A stretch of DNA of 17,052 nt from assembly GCA_028290925.1 (NCBI GenBank), contig JAQGIX010000195.1:1-17052 (forward strand), in the 5' to 3' direction. The DNA is from Phenylobacterium sp. GTDB taxonomy: Bacteria; Pseudomonadota; Alphaproteobacteria; Caulobacterales; Caulobacteraceae. The position numbers and the translations under genes were made by a program. This document shows positions 1-6,437 of this stretch, piece after piece. Position 1 is the stretch's first letter, and the number at the start of each line of letters is the position of its first letter. The notes under the pieces are model-generated. The model saw only the letters and a list, made by a program, of their open reading frames with translations. It was not told the origin of the DNA and did not search any database.

Positions 1-24
1 CAGGGCGGCGAGCGCGGTCTTCAT
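1..24 (-). CDS. Start of a further exported protein (5' fragment, runs off the left edge)
   Basis: On the minus strand an ATG at 24-22 overlaps the TGA stop of the upstream PstS-like gene in an ATGA junction, and the reading frame stays open to the window edge, encoding MKTALAAL. This short stretch has the Lys followed by hydrophobic residues of a signal-peptide start. Four-base stop/start overlaps are used repeatedly elsewhere in this window, which supports a real coupled gene in the same operon as the three PstS-like genes. Its identity cannot be told from eight residues; a further periplasmic or outer-membrane protein would fit the operon. Confidence 0.55.
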
Positions 25-1019
25 TGCAGCGACCTACGAGCGGCGGCGGCCTCGGCCGCCGTCAGCGGCAGGAAGCCCTCGGCGTCGGCGGCGATGGCGG
101 CTTGGCCTGCGGGGCTGAGGGCGTAGCGCAGGAAGGCGTTGAGCGGGGCCGGCAGGGGCTGGCCGGGGGCGCGATCGACCAGGATGTAGATCCGCCGGCT
201 AAGCGGATAGCGGCCGTCGGCGACGGTCTGCGGTGAGCCGGCGACGTAGGGATCGTGGTCGCTCTCGGCGATGGGCACGGCCCGGGCGCCCCGCGCGGCG
301 TATCCGAATCCCGAATAACCGAGGCCGCCCGGATCCTCGGCGACCTTGCGGACGATGGTCGCCAGGGCTTGTTCGCCGGGACGATCAACCTGTTCGGCGA
401 CGTCGGCGCGGAACGGGGCGCCCAGCAGCACGCGGCGCTGCACGAAGTTCACCACCCCGGGCGGATCGCCCGAGGCGCGGTGGGCGAGCATGCCGTAGAG
501 CCGGACCGGACGGCCCGCCCACGTGCCGGCGAGTCCCAGCTCGCCCCAGGTCAGAGCCGGTTTCGGCGCGCCGCGTCGCGGGGCCGCCGAGAAGGCGGCG
601 TCGAGCTGGGCCAGGGTCAGGCCGGCGATGGGATTGGCGGCGTTCACGTAGACGGCGATGGCGTGGGTGCCGCCGCGGGTGGCGAAGCTGCCGCCGGCCA
701 CTGGCACGAGCAGGGGCGGATGGCCGAAGCGGGCCCGGAACGCCGCCTCTTCACTGGGGAAGGGCTCGCGCACGAAGGTGACGCAATCGGCCTGGCCGGC
801 GATGAGCGCGCGGAAGCCGTCGGCGGCGAGCCTGGCCTGCGGATCAATGCCGACGGTGACCGCCGGATGCCGGGCGTGGAAGGCTTCGCCCCAGCGCTGC
901 ATCAGGGGCGCCATGGTGTCGCCGCCGGCGCAGGCGATGCGCCCGGACAGCCGATCGCGGCCGACCGCCGGGCCGGCCGCGAGGCTGAGGGTGAGCGCCA
1001 GGGCGACGAGCCGCCGCAT
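21..1019 (-). CDS. PstS-like periplasmic substrate-binding protein (paralogue 1)
   Basis: A 332-residue exported protein of the phosphate-type periplasmic binding family. Residues 1-20 are a Sec signal peptide (MRR, hydrophobic core, AVG). The mature start around residues 32-45 (GGDTMAPLMQRW) matches the N-terminal anion-binding turn of PstS-type proteins, and the segment near 82-100 (FVREPFPSEEAAF) matches the family's SR-x-M/E-P block. The later YPLSRRIYILVD block near the C-terminus is shared with the two upstream paralogues. Where PstS normally has R-x3-S-G-T, this protein has R181-A-S-G-D185, so the loop is only partly kept. It starts 3 bp after the stop of the upstream paralogue and has no strong ribosome site of its own, so it is probably translationally coupled. 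No ABC permease or ATPase genes lie beside it. The family assignment is fairly secure; the ligand is unknown. Confidence 0.85.
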   Translation of the reverse strand: MRRLVALALTLSLAAGPAVGRDRLSGRIACAGGDTMAPLMQRWGEAFHARHPAVTVGIDPQARLAADGFRALIAGQADCVTFVREPFPSEEAAFRARFGHPPLLVPVAGGSFATRGGTHAIAVYVNAANPIAGLTLAQLDAAFSAAPRRGAPKPALTWGELGLAGTWAGRPVRLYGMLAHRASGDPPGVVNFVQRRVLLGAPFRADVAEQVDRPGEQALATIVRKVAEDPGGLGYSGFGYAARGARAVPIAESDHDPYVAGSPQTVADGRYPLSRRIYILVDRAPGQPLPAPLNAFLRYALSPAGQAAIAADAEGFLPLTAAEAAAARRSLQ

Positions 1020-1022
1020 GGC

Positions 1023-2102
1023 CTAGCCGAGCTTGGCCAGTTCCTCGCGCACCACGTGGTTCTGCAGTGGGATGTAGACGCCTTCCTTGGCGACCACGTC
1101 CTGGCCCTGCTTGGAGAGCACCGCCTTCAGGAACTCCTTCACCTTCGGCTCCAGCGCCTTGCCGGGCGGCCGGTTGACGTAGATGTAGACGTAGCGGGCG
1201 AGCGGATAACGGTGGCTGTAGACGTTCTCGACGGTCGGCAGGTAGTAGGGCCCGCCATCCTTCTCGGAGAGCGGCACGACGCGGACGTCCGGCGTCACAT
1301 TGGCCATCAGCGCGTAGGTCAGGCCGCCCGGGTGCTTGGCCATGTCCTCGGCCGCCACGTTGAAGGCGTGGGTGAAGCCGCGGCCCTTGGTGAACTGGAT
1401 GTCGGTGCGGTAGTCGCCGCCCAGCATCACGCGGTCGCGGAAATAGGCTTCGATGCCGTTGGGGGCCTTCAGGCCGTAGAGGTGGATCGGTCGGTTGGCC
1501 CACTCGCCGGTCAGGCCGACGTCGCCCCAGGTCCGGATCAGCTTATGGCCGCCCTTGGCCGTGGTCGAATAGATCGCGTCCAGCTGGGGCAGGCTCAGAC
1601 CCTGGATGGGGTTGGCCTTGTCGACGATGATGATGCTGGCGGCGGTCTTGCCGAGCGAGCCGGCGCTGCCGGTCGCGACCTTCACGGCGAAGGGCTTGTA
1701 GCCGAACTTGTCGACGAAGGCCTTCTCCTCGGCGGGCAGCATCTCGCGGCCGACCGGCGCGAGGTGGCCGCGACCGTCGATCAGGCCTGGGGCGCCGGCG
1801 CCGGAGGCGCGGGCCTCGATGGTGACGCTGAGCCGCGGATAGGCCTTGCGCATCAGCTTGGCCCAACCGAGCGTGATCTCGTCCATGACGTCGGCGCCGA
1901 CGATGTTGAGCTCTTCCTCGGGCTCCACGGTGACCGGGCCCGGGACCCAGACCGGCAGGTTCGGATCGACCTTCAGATGATGCTCGATGGCGGCGTACTT
2001 CAGCGCCCACGCCGGAGCGGAGGTGAAGGCCGAGGCCGCCAGCGCGCCCGCGCCGCCGGCCAGCGCCATGCGGCGCGAAAGGATTGGTCCTGGTTGTTTC
2101 AT
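1023..2102 (-). CDS. PstS-like substrate-binding protein with a Tat-type signal (paralogue 2)
   Basis: A 359-residue exported binding protein related to its two neighbours. I place the start at the ATG at 2102-2100 and not at the in-frame GTG three codons upstream, because the signal peptide then begins normally; the ribosome site (GGGA) is only one base from this ATG and is weak. The signal carries twin arginines (S9-R10-R11-M12-A13-L14) followed by a small-residue hydrophobic stretch and AWA at 31-33, which suggests Tat export; the other two paralogues look Sec-dependent. The mature protein has the family blocks GREMLPAEEKAF, NPIQGLSLPQLDAIYS, TWGDVGLTGEW and YPLARYVYIYVNRPPGKAL. The usual phosphate loop (R-x3-SGT) is replaced by K-A-P-N215-G216-I-E, so phosphate binding is doubtful. 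It has its own Pho-type site upstream at 2163-2200 as well as possible read-through from the gene at 2215-3372. Confidence 0.85.
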   Translation of the reverse strand: MKQPGPILSRRMALAGGAGALAASAFTSAPAWALKYAAIEHHLKVDPNLPVWVPGPVTVEPEEELNIVGADVMDEITLGWAKLMRKAYPRLSVTIEARASGAGAPGLIDGRGHLAPVGREMLPAEEKAFVDKFGYKPFAVKVATGSAGSLGKTAASIIIVDKANPIQGLSLPQLDAIYSTTAKGGHKLIRTWGDVGLTGEWANRPIHLYGLKAPNGIEAYFRDRVMLGGDYRTDIQFTKGRGFTHAFNVAAEDMAKHPGGLTYALMANVTPDVRVVPLSEKDGGPYYLPTVENVYSHRYPLARYVYIYVNRPPGKALEPKVKEFLKAVLSKQGQDVVAKEGVYIPLQNHVVREELAKLG

Positions 2103-2123
2103 GTCCCACACGTTTTTTTGGTT

Positions 2124-2140
2124 CGGACCGATCAGGTCCG
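2124..2140 (-). other. Inverted repeat in the probable leader of the Tat-type PstS-like gene
   Basis: CGGACC (2124-2129) and GGTCCG (2135-2140) form a perfect 6-bp stem with a 5-base loop. On the minus-strand transcript it is followed by a run of seven A (2119-2113) and not by U, so it does not look like a terminator. It may sit at or near the 5' end of the mRNA started from the array at 2163-2200. Confidence 0.35.
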
Positions 2141-2162
2141 GGTCGGATCAGTCCCCCGAGGG

Positions 2163-2200
2163 CTGAAGCCAAGCTGAAGCGCGACTGAATTGACGTTCAG
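2163..2200 (-). promoter_or_regulatory. Pho-box-like array upstream of the Tat-type PstS-like gene
   Basis: Read on the minus strand, CTGAA (2200-2196) is followed by TTCAG at 2189-2185, 2178-2174 and 2167-2163, each step exactly 11 bp. Eleven-bp direct repeats with a TCA core are the known form of PhoB sites. The array lies in the 112-bp gap between two PstS-like genes, about 60 bp before the ATG at 2102, so this gene probably has its own phosphate-responsive promoter. No clear -10 element can be named in this GC-rich stretch. Confidence 0.72.
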
Positions 2201-2214
2201 GATGGCGGCCGCCC

Positions 2215-3372
2215 TCAAGGGGCCAGCATCGCCCGCGCCGTCGTGGTCTGGAAGCCCCGCAGGGGAATGAACACGCCCTCCTGCAGCACCAGGGCCTGGC
2301 CCTGGCGGCTCAGCACGAACTTCAGGAACTCCTCGACGGCCGGCGGCAGCGGCTTGCCGGGCGCCTTGTTCACATTGAAGTAGATCAGCCGGCTAAGCGG
2401 GTAGGACGCCGTGGCGACCGCCGCGTAGCTCGGCGGATAGAACGGCCCCTCCGCGGACGTCCCCACGGCCAGGGTCTTCACCGGCGCATCGACATAGGCC
2501 ATGCCCGTGTAGCCCAGGGCGTAGCGGTCCTTGGCGACCGAGCCCGCGATGGGGAACACCACCTCGGCCCAGTTCAGGTCCGTGCGCCACTCGCCGCGCT
2601 GGCCGGGCAGGCTAAGCACCCGCTGGCGGATGAACTCCTCGAAGCCGTTCCACGGCTTGATCGCATAGACGCGGATCGGCTTGTCGGCCCACTCGCCGGT
2701 GAGGCCGAGCTGGCCCCAGGTGGTGATCGCCGGGGCGCCACGGACCCGCGTGGTCGATAGGATGGCGTCGAGCTGGCCGTAGCTGATCTTGTCGAGGGGA
2801 TTGTCGCGGTTGACCACGAAGCCCACCGCGTCGAGGAAGCCGTAGTGGCGATAGGAGCCGCCGGACACCGGAACGCTCAAGGGGTCGTAGCCGAACTTGG
2901 CGTGGAACTCCTTGACGTCGTCGGGCCGCAGCTCGCGCGAGACAAACACGAAATCGAGGTTCTGCTTCACCAGCTCCTTGGCGCCGAGGCTGCCGGCGTA
3001 GGGCGCGACGGTGTCGATCTTCACCCCGGGATAGCGCTGCTCGAAGGCGGCGACCCACAGCTTCACCTGGCCCGGCAGCACGTCGGAGACGGCGGCCTTG
3101 TAGTGGCCCTTTAGCGCGGCCTTCGGCCTGGCGACGTAGTCGGGCAGGGCGGGGTCGAGGGTCGGCTGCAGCACCTCGCGGGTCGGCAGGACGCGGCCCT
3201 GCGTCATCCCGAGCTTCTTCTCGGCCTCGCTTTGCGGCTTGGCCGTGTCGGGGGTCGGCAGCGGCAGGTCGAAGAGCGGCCGCGCGGGCTCGGCGCCGAG
3301 CGGTGCGGCGAGCGCCGGGACGGCCGCGACGAGGCTGAGGAGCAGGCAGGCTGCAACGGCGATCGGCTTCAT
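2215..3372 (-). CDS. PstS-like periplasmic substrate-binding protein (paralogue 3, operon leader)
   Basis: A 385-residue exported protein, first gene of the minus-strand run. The start is backed by a strong GGGAGG ribosome site at 3386-3381, eight bases from the ATG. Residues 1-22 are a Sec signal peptide ending ALA. About 70 residues of low-complexity, Pro-rich linker precede the binding fold, which is longer than in the two paralogues. Family blocks are YAGSLGAKELV, FVFVSRELRPDD, NPLDKISYGQLDAILS, TWGQLGLTGEW and YPLSRLIYFNVNKAPGKPL. In place of the PstS R-x3-SGT loop it has K-P-W241-N242-G243-F-E-E, similar to the neighbouring paralogue, so the two may share a ligand other than free phosphate. 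A Pho-type array at 3476-3513 faces it. PstS-like membership is well supported; function is inferred only from family and control. Confidence 0.87.
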   Translation of the reverse strand: MKPIAVAACLLLSLVAAVPALAAPLGAEPARPLFDLPLPTPDTAKPQSEAEKKLGMTQGRVLPTREVLQPTLDPALPDYVARPKAALKGHYKAAVSDVLPGQVKLWVAAFEQRYPGVKIDTVAPYAGSLGAKELVKQNLDFVFVSRELRPDDVKEFHAKFGYDPLSVPVSGGSYRHYGFLDAVGFVVNRDNPLDKISYGQLDAILSTTRVRGAPAITTWGQLGLTGEWADKPIRVYAIKPWNGFEEFIRQRVLSLPGQRGEWRTDLNWAEVVFPIAGSVAKDRYALGYTGMAYVDAPVKTLAVGTSAEGPFYPPSYAAVATASYPLSRLIYFNVNKAPGKPLPPAVEEFLKFVLSRQGQALVLQEGVFIPLRGFQTTTARAMLAP

Positions 3373-3475
3373 GGCTGGCGCCTCCCGCGCCGCGGCGCGC
3401 CGGTTTCCGGCGGCCGTCCTTCGAGCGCCGCGGGGTTTCGCGCGCGGGCTTTGCGCCCAGATGGACAGGCTCGGG

Positions 3476-3513
3476 CTGAAGCGGACCTTAACCGCGCCTG
3501 AAAATCGGTTCAG
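3476..3513 (-). promoter_or_regulatory. Pho-box-like array facing the minus-strand PstS-like operon
   Basis: Read on the minus strand: CTGAA (3513-3509), TTCAG (3502-3498), TTAAG (3491-3487) and TTCAG (3480-3476), in exact 11-bp steps. The architecture is identical to that of the other three arrays in the window. It lies about 100 bp before the ATG at 3372 and is separated by only 19 bp from the plus-strand array at 3533-3570, making this a divergent, probably co-regulated control region. Confidence 0.72.
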
Positions 3514-3532
3514 CCGCCCGTCGTGGTTGCGC

Positions 3533-3570
3533 CTGAATAGCTGTTTAGGAAGCTGTCAGGGTCCTTTCAG
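3533..3570 (+). promoter_or_regulatory. Pho-box-like array facing the plus-strand gene run
   Basis: CTGAA (3533-3537), TTTAG (3544-3548), GTCAG (3555-3559) and TTCAG (3566-3570) follow one another in 11-bp steps. The last two steps read CTGTCAG-GGTC-CTTTCAG-CTTG (3553-3574), very close to the classical E. coli Pho box form of 7-bp CTGTCAT-like repeats separated by 4 bp. The ATG of the first plus-strand gene is about 110 bp downstream. No confident -10 is visible. Apart from the two arrays and the ribosome sites, I see nothing else identifiable in the 308-bp gap 3373-3680. Confidence 0.75.
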
Positions 3571-3680
3571 CTTGTCCCCTGAGCTTGGCCCCGCCGATGC
3601 GGCGTCCGAGCGGCCAGGTCCTGTCGCGCGTGACGCAAGCTTTCGGCCAAAGAGAACAGGACCAGGGAGATCCTCCGATC

Positions 3681-4577
3681 ATGCGCGCCGCGCTTTTCCT
3701 CGCCGCCGCCGCCCTCGCGGCCGGCGCCGCAGCCCACGGCGCGGAGCCCCCCAAGGACGCGCCCACGACGATTCCGGCCAACACCTATGGACAGCATCTG
3801 ATCGCAGGCGCCCTGGCGGCGAACCCGCAGGTGCTGGTCATGGCCCTGCACGTCACCCCGCCGGGCTCCAAGACCAACGTCATCGTGGCCTCCAACATCG
3901 GCCGGTTGGGCAAGCCCGCCGACGAGGACGACCTGCGGGTCATCACCAGCGGCCAGCCGAACCTGGAGGTCAACAAGGCCGGCGACCGGTTCGAGGTCGA
4001 GGAGGTGCTGAAGGACGTCGGCGGCGAGACCATCGGCGCGCTCGGGGTGGTGTTCGCCTACAAGGCCGGCGACGACAAGCAGGCCCGCCGCGCCCAAGCC
4101 GACGCCATCCGCGACAAGCTCGCCCGGCGCATCGCCCATGCCGGCAACCTGCTCGACCGCTGGCCCTACGATCCCCACTATTCGGATCGGATCTATGCGC
4201 AGGCGCTGGTGGACCAGACGCTGTCCGCCCATCCCGAGATCCTGATCCTGGCGGTGCACGCCACCCCGCCCGGCTCGAAGACCAACGTCATCATGGCCTC
4301 CAACATCGGCCGGATCGGCAAGAAGGCCGACGAGGACGACCTGCGGGTGATCGAAAAGGGCGAGACCAACAAGGAAGTCAACGAGACCGGCAAGCGGTTC
4401 GAGGCCGAGCTGCCGCTCAACAACGCCAAGGGCAAGCGCATCGGCGCGCTGGGCGTGGTGTTCGCCTATCGGCCCGGCGAGGACAAGGAAGCCCTGGTGG
4501 CCCGCGCGGTGAAGATCCGCGACGAGATGGCCGCCAAGATCGCCTCGCCCGCCACCTTGGTCCGCAAGCCTCTCTAA
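3681..4577 (+). CDS. Secreted protein with two tandem copies of an uncharacterised domain (Cache-like)
   Basis: A 298-residue exported protein. I chose the ATG at 3681 and not the upstream in-frame start at 3585 because it opens directly into a signal peptide (MRAALFLAAAALAAGAAAHG) and has AGGGAGA at 3664-3670 upstream. The mature part is two copies of one domain of about 136 residues. The PPGSKTNVI motif begins near residue 60 and again near 196, and over the 29 residues from this motif to DEDDLRVI the copies differ at only three positions. Each copy then has a basic/acidic segment, a (V/P)L-x6-IGALGVVFAY strand and a C-terminal helix with RD. The strand pattern with 'G-x-x-IGALGVVF' resembles extracellular Cache/PAS-like sensor domains, but I do not recognise the family and give this only as an inference. 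A single-copy paralogue is encoded at 14182-14706 behind another Pho-type array. It is the first gene of the plus-strand run. Confidence 0.88.
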   Translation: MRAALFLAAAALAAGAAAHGAEPPKDAPTTIPANTYGQHLIAGALAANPQVLVMALHVTPPGSKTNVIVASNIGRLGKPADEDDLRVITSGQPNLEVNKAGDRFEVEEVLKDVGGETIGALGVVFAYKAGDDKQARRAQADAIRDKLARRIAHAGNLLDRWPYDPHYSDRIYAQALVDQTLSAHPEILILAVHATPPGSKTNVIMASNIGRIGKKADEDDLRVIEKGETNKEVNETGKRFEAELPLNNAKGKRIGALGVVFAYRPGEDKEALVARAVKIRDEMAAKIASPATLVRKPL

Positions 4578-4597
4578 GCCCACGCCCACCCGAAAAT

Positions 4598-4602
4598 GGA
4601 AG
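4598..4602 (+). promoter_or_regulatory. Ribosome binding site that decides the start of the beta-propeller gene
   Basis: GGAAG ends eight bases before the ATG at 4611. An in-frame ATG at 4596 overlaps this site and has no purine-rich sequence before it, so the downstream ATG, which opens directly into a signal peptide, is the better start. Confidence 0.6.
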
Positions 4603-4610
4603 CCGCCCGC

Positions 4611-5639
4611 ATGCGTTTCGCCCTGTTCGCCTCCAGCGCCCTGTTCGCCTTCGCCGCGGCCGCTCCCGGCCTCGCCGGGGCGCAGCCCGCCGCGCCGGTC
4701 CACGTGGCCGGCCACACCGACCTGCCCGGCTACGCCGGCGACTTCGACCACTTCGCCGTGGACCGGAAGGACAACCGGCTGTTCCTGGCCGGCGAGGAGG
4801 GCGGGGCGCTGGAGGTCTTCGATCTGAAGACCGGCGCGCTCCTGAAATCCGTGCCGGGGTTCGATGCGCCGCACAGCCTGGTCTACCTGCCCGTCACCCA
4901 CGAGCTGGCGGTGTTCGCCGACCACGGCAGCCGCGTGCTCGACGCCCGCACTCTCGCCAAGAAGCGGGACCTCAAGCTGCCGATCGGCGCGGACTCCCTG
5001 GACTACGACCCGGTGCGCCGGCGGGCCTATGTGGTCACCGGCGGCAAGGACGTGAAGATGAAGACCTCCACCCTGGTGGAGATCGACCCCTACACCGGCA
5101 AGACCTACGGCCAGACCGAGTTCGACGGCGACCATACCGAGGCGCTGGCCGTCGAGCGGACCGGGAGCCGGATCTTCATCAACCAGACCGACAAGAACCT
5201 GCTCGACGTGGTCGACAAGAAGACCCACGCCATCATCGCCAAATGGCCGATCAAGGAAGCGCTGCAGAACGCGCCCGTCGCCTATGACGAGAAGACCCAT
5301 CGGCTGTTCGTGGTCACCCGCGCGCCCGGCAAGCTGATCGTGGTCAACGCGGACACCGGCGCCACGGTGCAGGCCTTCGACGCCCCGGCGCGCGTGGACC
5401 AGGTGCTCTGGGATGCGCAGGACCGGCGGATCTTCGTCTGCGGCGGCGACGGCCACCTGGCGGTCTTCGAGCAGGACGACGCCGATCACTACCGCGCCCT
5501 GCCGCCGGTCGCGACGCCGCCGGCCTCGAAGACCGGGATCTATGTGCCGGAGCTGCACCGGCTCTACCTGGCCGCCTCCCCGGGGGAGACGAAGAGCATG
5601 GGCCAGCTGGTCTGGCTCGACGTCGCCCCTCGCAAGTAG
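4611..5639 (+). CDS. Secreted YncE-like beta-propeller protein
   Basis: A 342-residue exported protein. The start at 4611 is supported by GGAAG eight bases upstream and by an immediate signal peptide (MRFALFASSALFAFAAAAPG, then AGA before QP). The mature chain is made of repeated blades of 40-45 residues with the pattern D-x-x-x-x-R-h-F/Y-V followed by h-x-h-h-D-x-x-T-G, for example FAVDRKDNRLFLAG, VFDLKTGALL, YDPVRRRAYVVTGG, EIDPYTGKTYG, YDEKTHRLFVVTRA and VVNADTGATVQAF. This is the YVTN/YncE-type seven-bladed propeller, a scaffold with no single conserved activity. It lies 33 bp after the duplicated-domain gene and 18 bp before the next gene, so it is very likely in one operon. Its role may be ligand binding or protein docking in the periplasm; it is not recognisable as a specific enzyme. 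Confidence 0.87.
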   Translation: MRFALFASSALFAFAAAAPGLAGAQPAAPVHVAGHTDLPGYAGDFDHFAVDRKDNRLFLAGEEGGALEVFDLKTGALLKSVPGFDAPHSLVYLPVTHELAVFADHGSRVLDARTLAKKRDLKLPIGADSLDYDPVRRRAYVVTGGKDVKMKTSTLVEIDPYTGKTYGQTEFDGDHTEALAVERTGSRIFINQTDKNLLDVVDKKTHAIIAKWPIKEALQNAPVAYDEKTHRLFVVTRAPGKLIVVNADTGATVQAFDAPARVDQVLWDAQDRRIFVCGGDGHLAVFEQDDADHYRALPPVATPPASKTGIYVPELHRLYLAASPGETKSMGQLVWLDVAPRK

Positions 5640-5657
5640 CCCGAGGGGCGCGCGGCG

Positions 5658-6437
5658 ATGATCCGGCCGGCCAGCATCCTCGCGGCCTTGGTGGCGGCGC
5701 TCGTCGGACTGGCGGCCAAGGCTGCGCCGCCCGAGCCTGCGGAGTTGTCGCTGGTGGTGGCGATCAGCACCGCGCCGGCCAACCGCCCCGCGCTGCGCGA
5801 GGACCTGGCCTCGGAGCAGGCCAGGCGGCTGCACGCCTGGCGCGCCCAGGGCGTGGTGAAGAGCTACCGCCTGCTGTTCAACCGCTACGCCGACGCCGGG
5901 TCCTGGGACGCGATGGAGATCCTGACCTTCGCGGACGCCGCCGCCCAGGCGCGTTGGAACGCCGTCGAACGCGCCGCCCCGGCCGGCCTGGATCCGCGCG
6001 CCCTGGCCTTGACGACCTCCATCAGCAGCACGCCCTCCGAGCTCGTGCGGCGCGGGGCCGCCACCACGGGGCCGGCCGGCGGCGGTCCGTTCCTGGTGAT
6101 CCCCTATGACGCCCTGGTCCCGGTTGCGGAGTACCTGAAGTACGTCGACGGCTACACCGTCCCGCAGATGCGGGGCTGGATCGAGGAGGGGGTGCTGGCG
6201 GGCTACGGCCTGCACGTGGCGCGCTACTACGCGGGCCGGCCCTGGACGGCGCTGCTGGTCCTCGACTACCGCGACGAGGGCGCCCTCGCACGGCGCGACG
6301 AGGTGGTGGCCAAGGTCCGCGGCCGGCTGGCGGCCGATCCGGTCTGGAAGACGATCAGCGACAACAAGAAGGCGATGCGGGCCGAGAAGCAGCTTGCCGT
6401 CGCCGACCAACTGGCCGGAGAGGGCGCCGGCCCATGA
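5658..6437 (+). CDS. Secreted protein with two ferredoxin-like (dimeric alpha/beta-barrel type) repeats
   Basis: A 259-residue protein with a signal peptide (about residues 1-23, ending in KAA) and GAGGGG at 5643-5648, nine bases before the ATG. The mature chain splits into two halves with the same outline: a strand (LSLVVAIS / GPFLVIPY), a helix containing a W (HAWRAQGVVKSYRL / RGWIEEGVLAGYGL), a strand after G-x-x-W (AGSWDAMEILTF / AGRPWTALLVLDY) and a final helix. This is the pattern of ferredoxin-like alpha/beta-barrel domains (EthD, NIPSNAP and relatives), here covalently paired and exported. No catalytic residues can be named. Its stop overlaps the start of the PepSY-reductase gene (ATGA), so the two products are probably made together; binding of a small or haem-like ligand handed to the reductase is a possibility only. 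Confidence 0.82.
   Translation: MIRPASILAALVAALVGLAAKAAPPEPAELSLVVAISTAPANRPALREDLASEQARRLHAWRAQGVVKSYRLLFNRYADAGSWDAMEILTFADAAAQARWNAVERAAPAGLDPRALALTTSISSTPSELVRRGAATTGPAGGGPFLVIPYDALVPVAEYLKYVDGYTVPQMRGWIEEGVLAGYGLHVARYYAGRPWTALLVLDYRDEGALARRDEVVAKVRGRLAADPVWKTISDNKKAMRAEKQLAVADQLAGEGAGP

Noticed and set aside
2113..2140. Hairpin plus homopolymer run read as an intrinsic terminator
   Set aside because: For minus-strand transcription the run is A, not U; for plus-strand transcription the T run lies before the stem. Neither orientation gives a terminator.
255..2177. A 640-codon plus-strand open frame opposite the PstS-like genes
   Set aside because: Same explanation: it mirrors two clear family members on the other strand and has low-complexity composition.
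3567..6410. A 947-codon open frame on the minus strand opposite the duplicated-domain, propeller and barrel genes
   Set aside because: Its composition is Gly/Arg/Ala/Val/His-rich without domains or signal peptide, and it is the complement of well-supported genes; long antisense frames are normal at this GC content.
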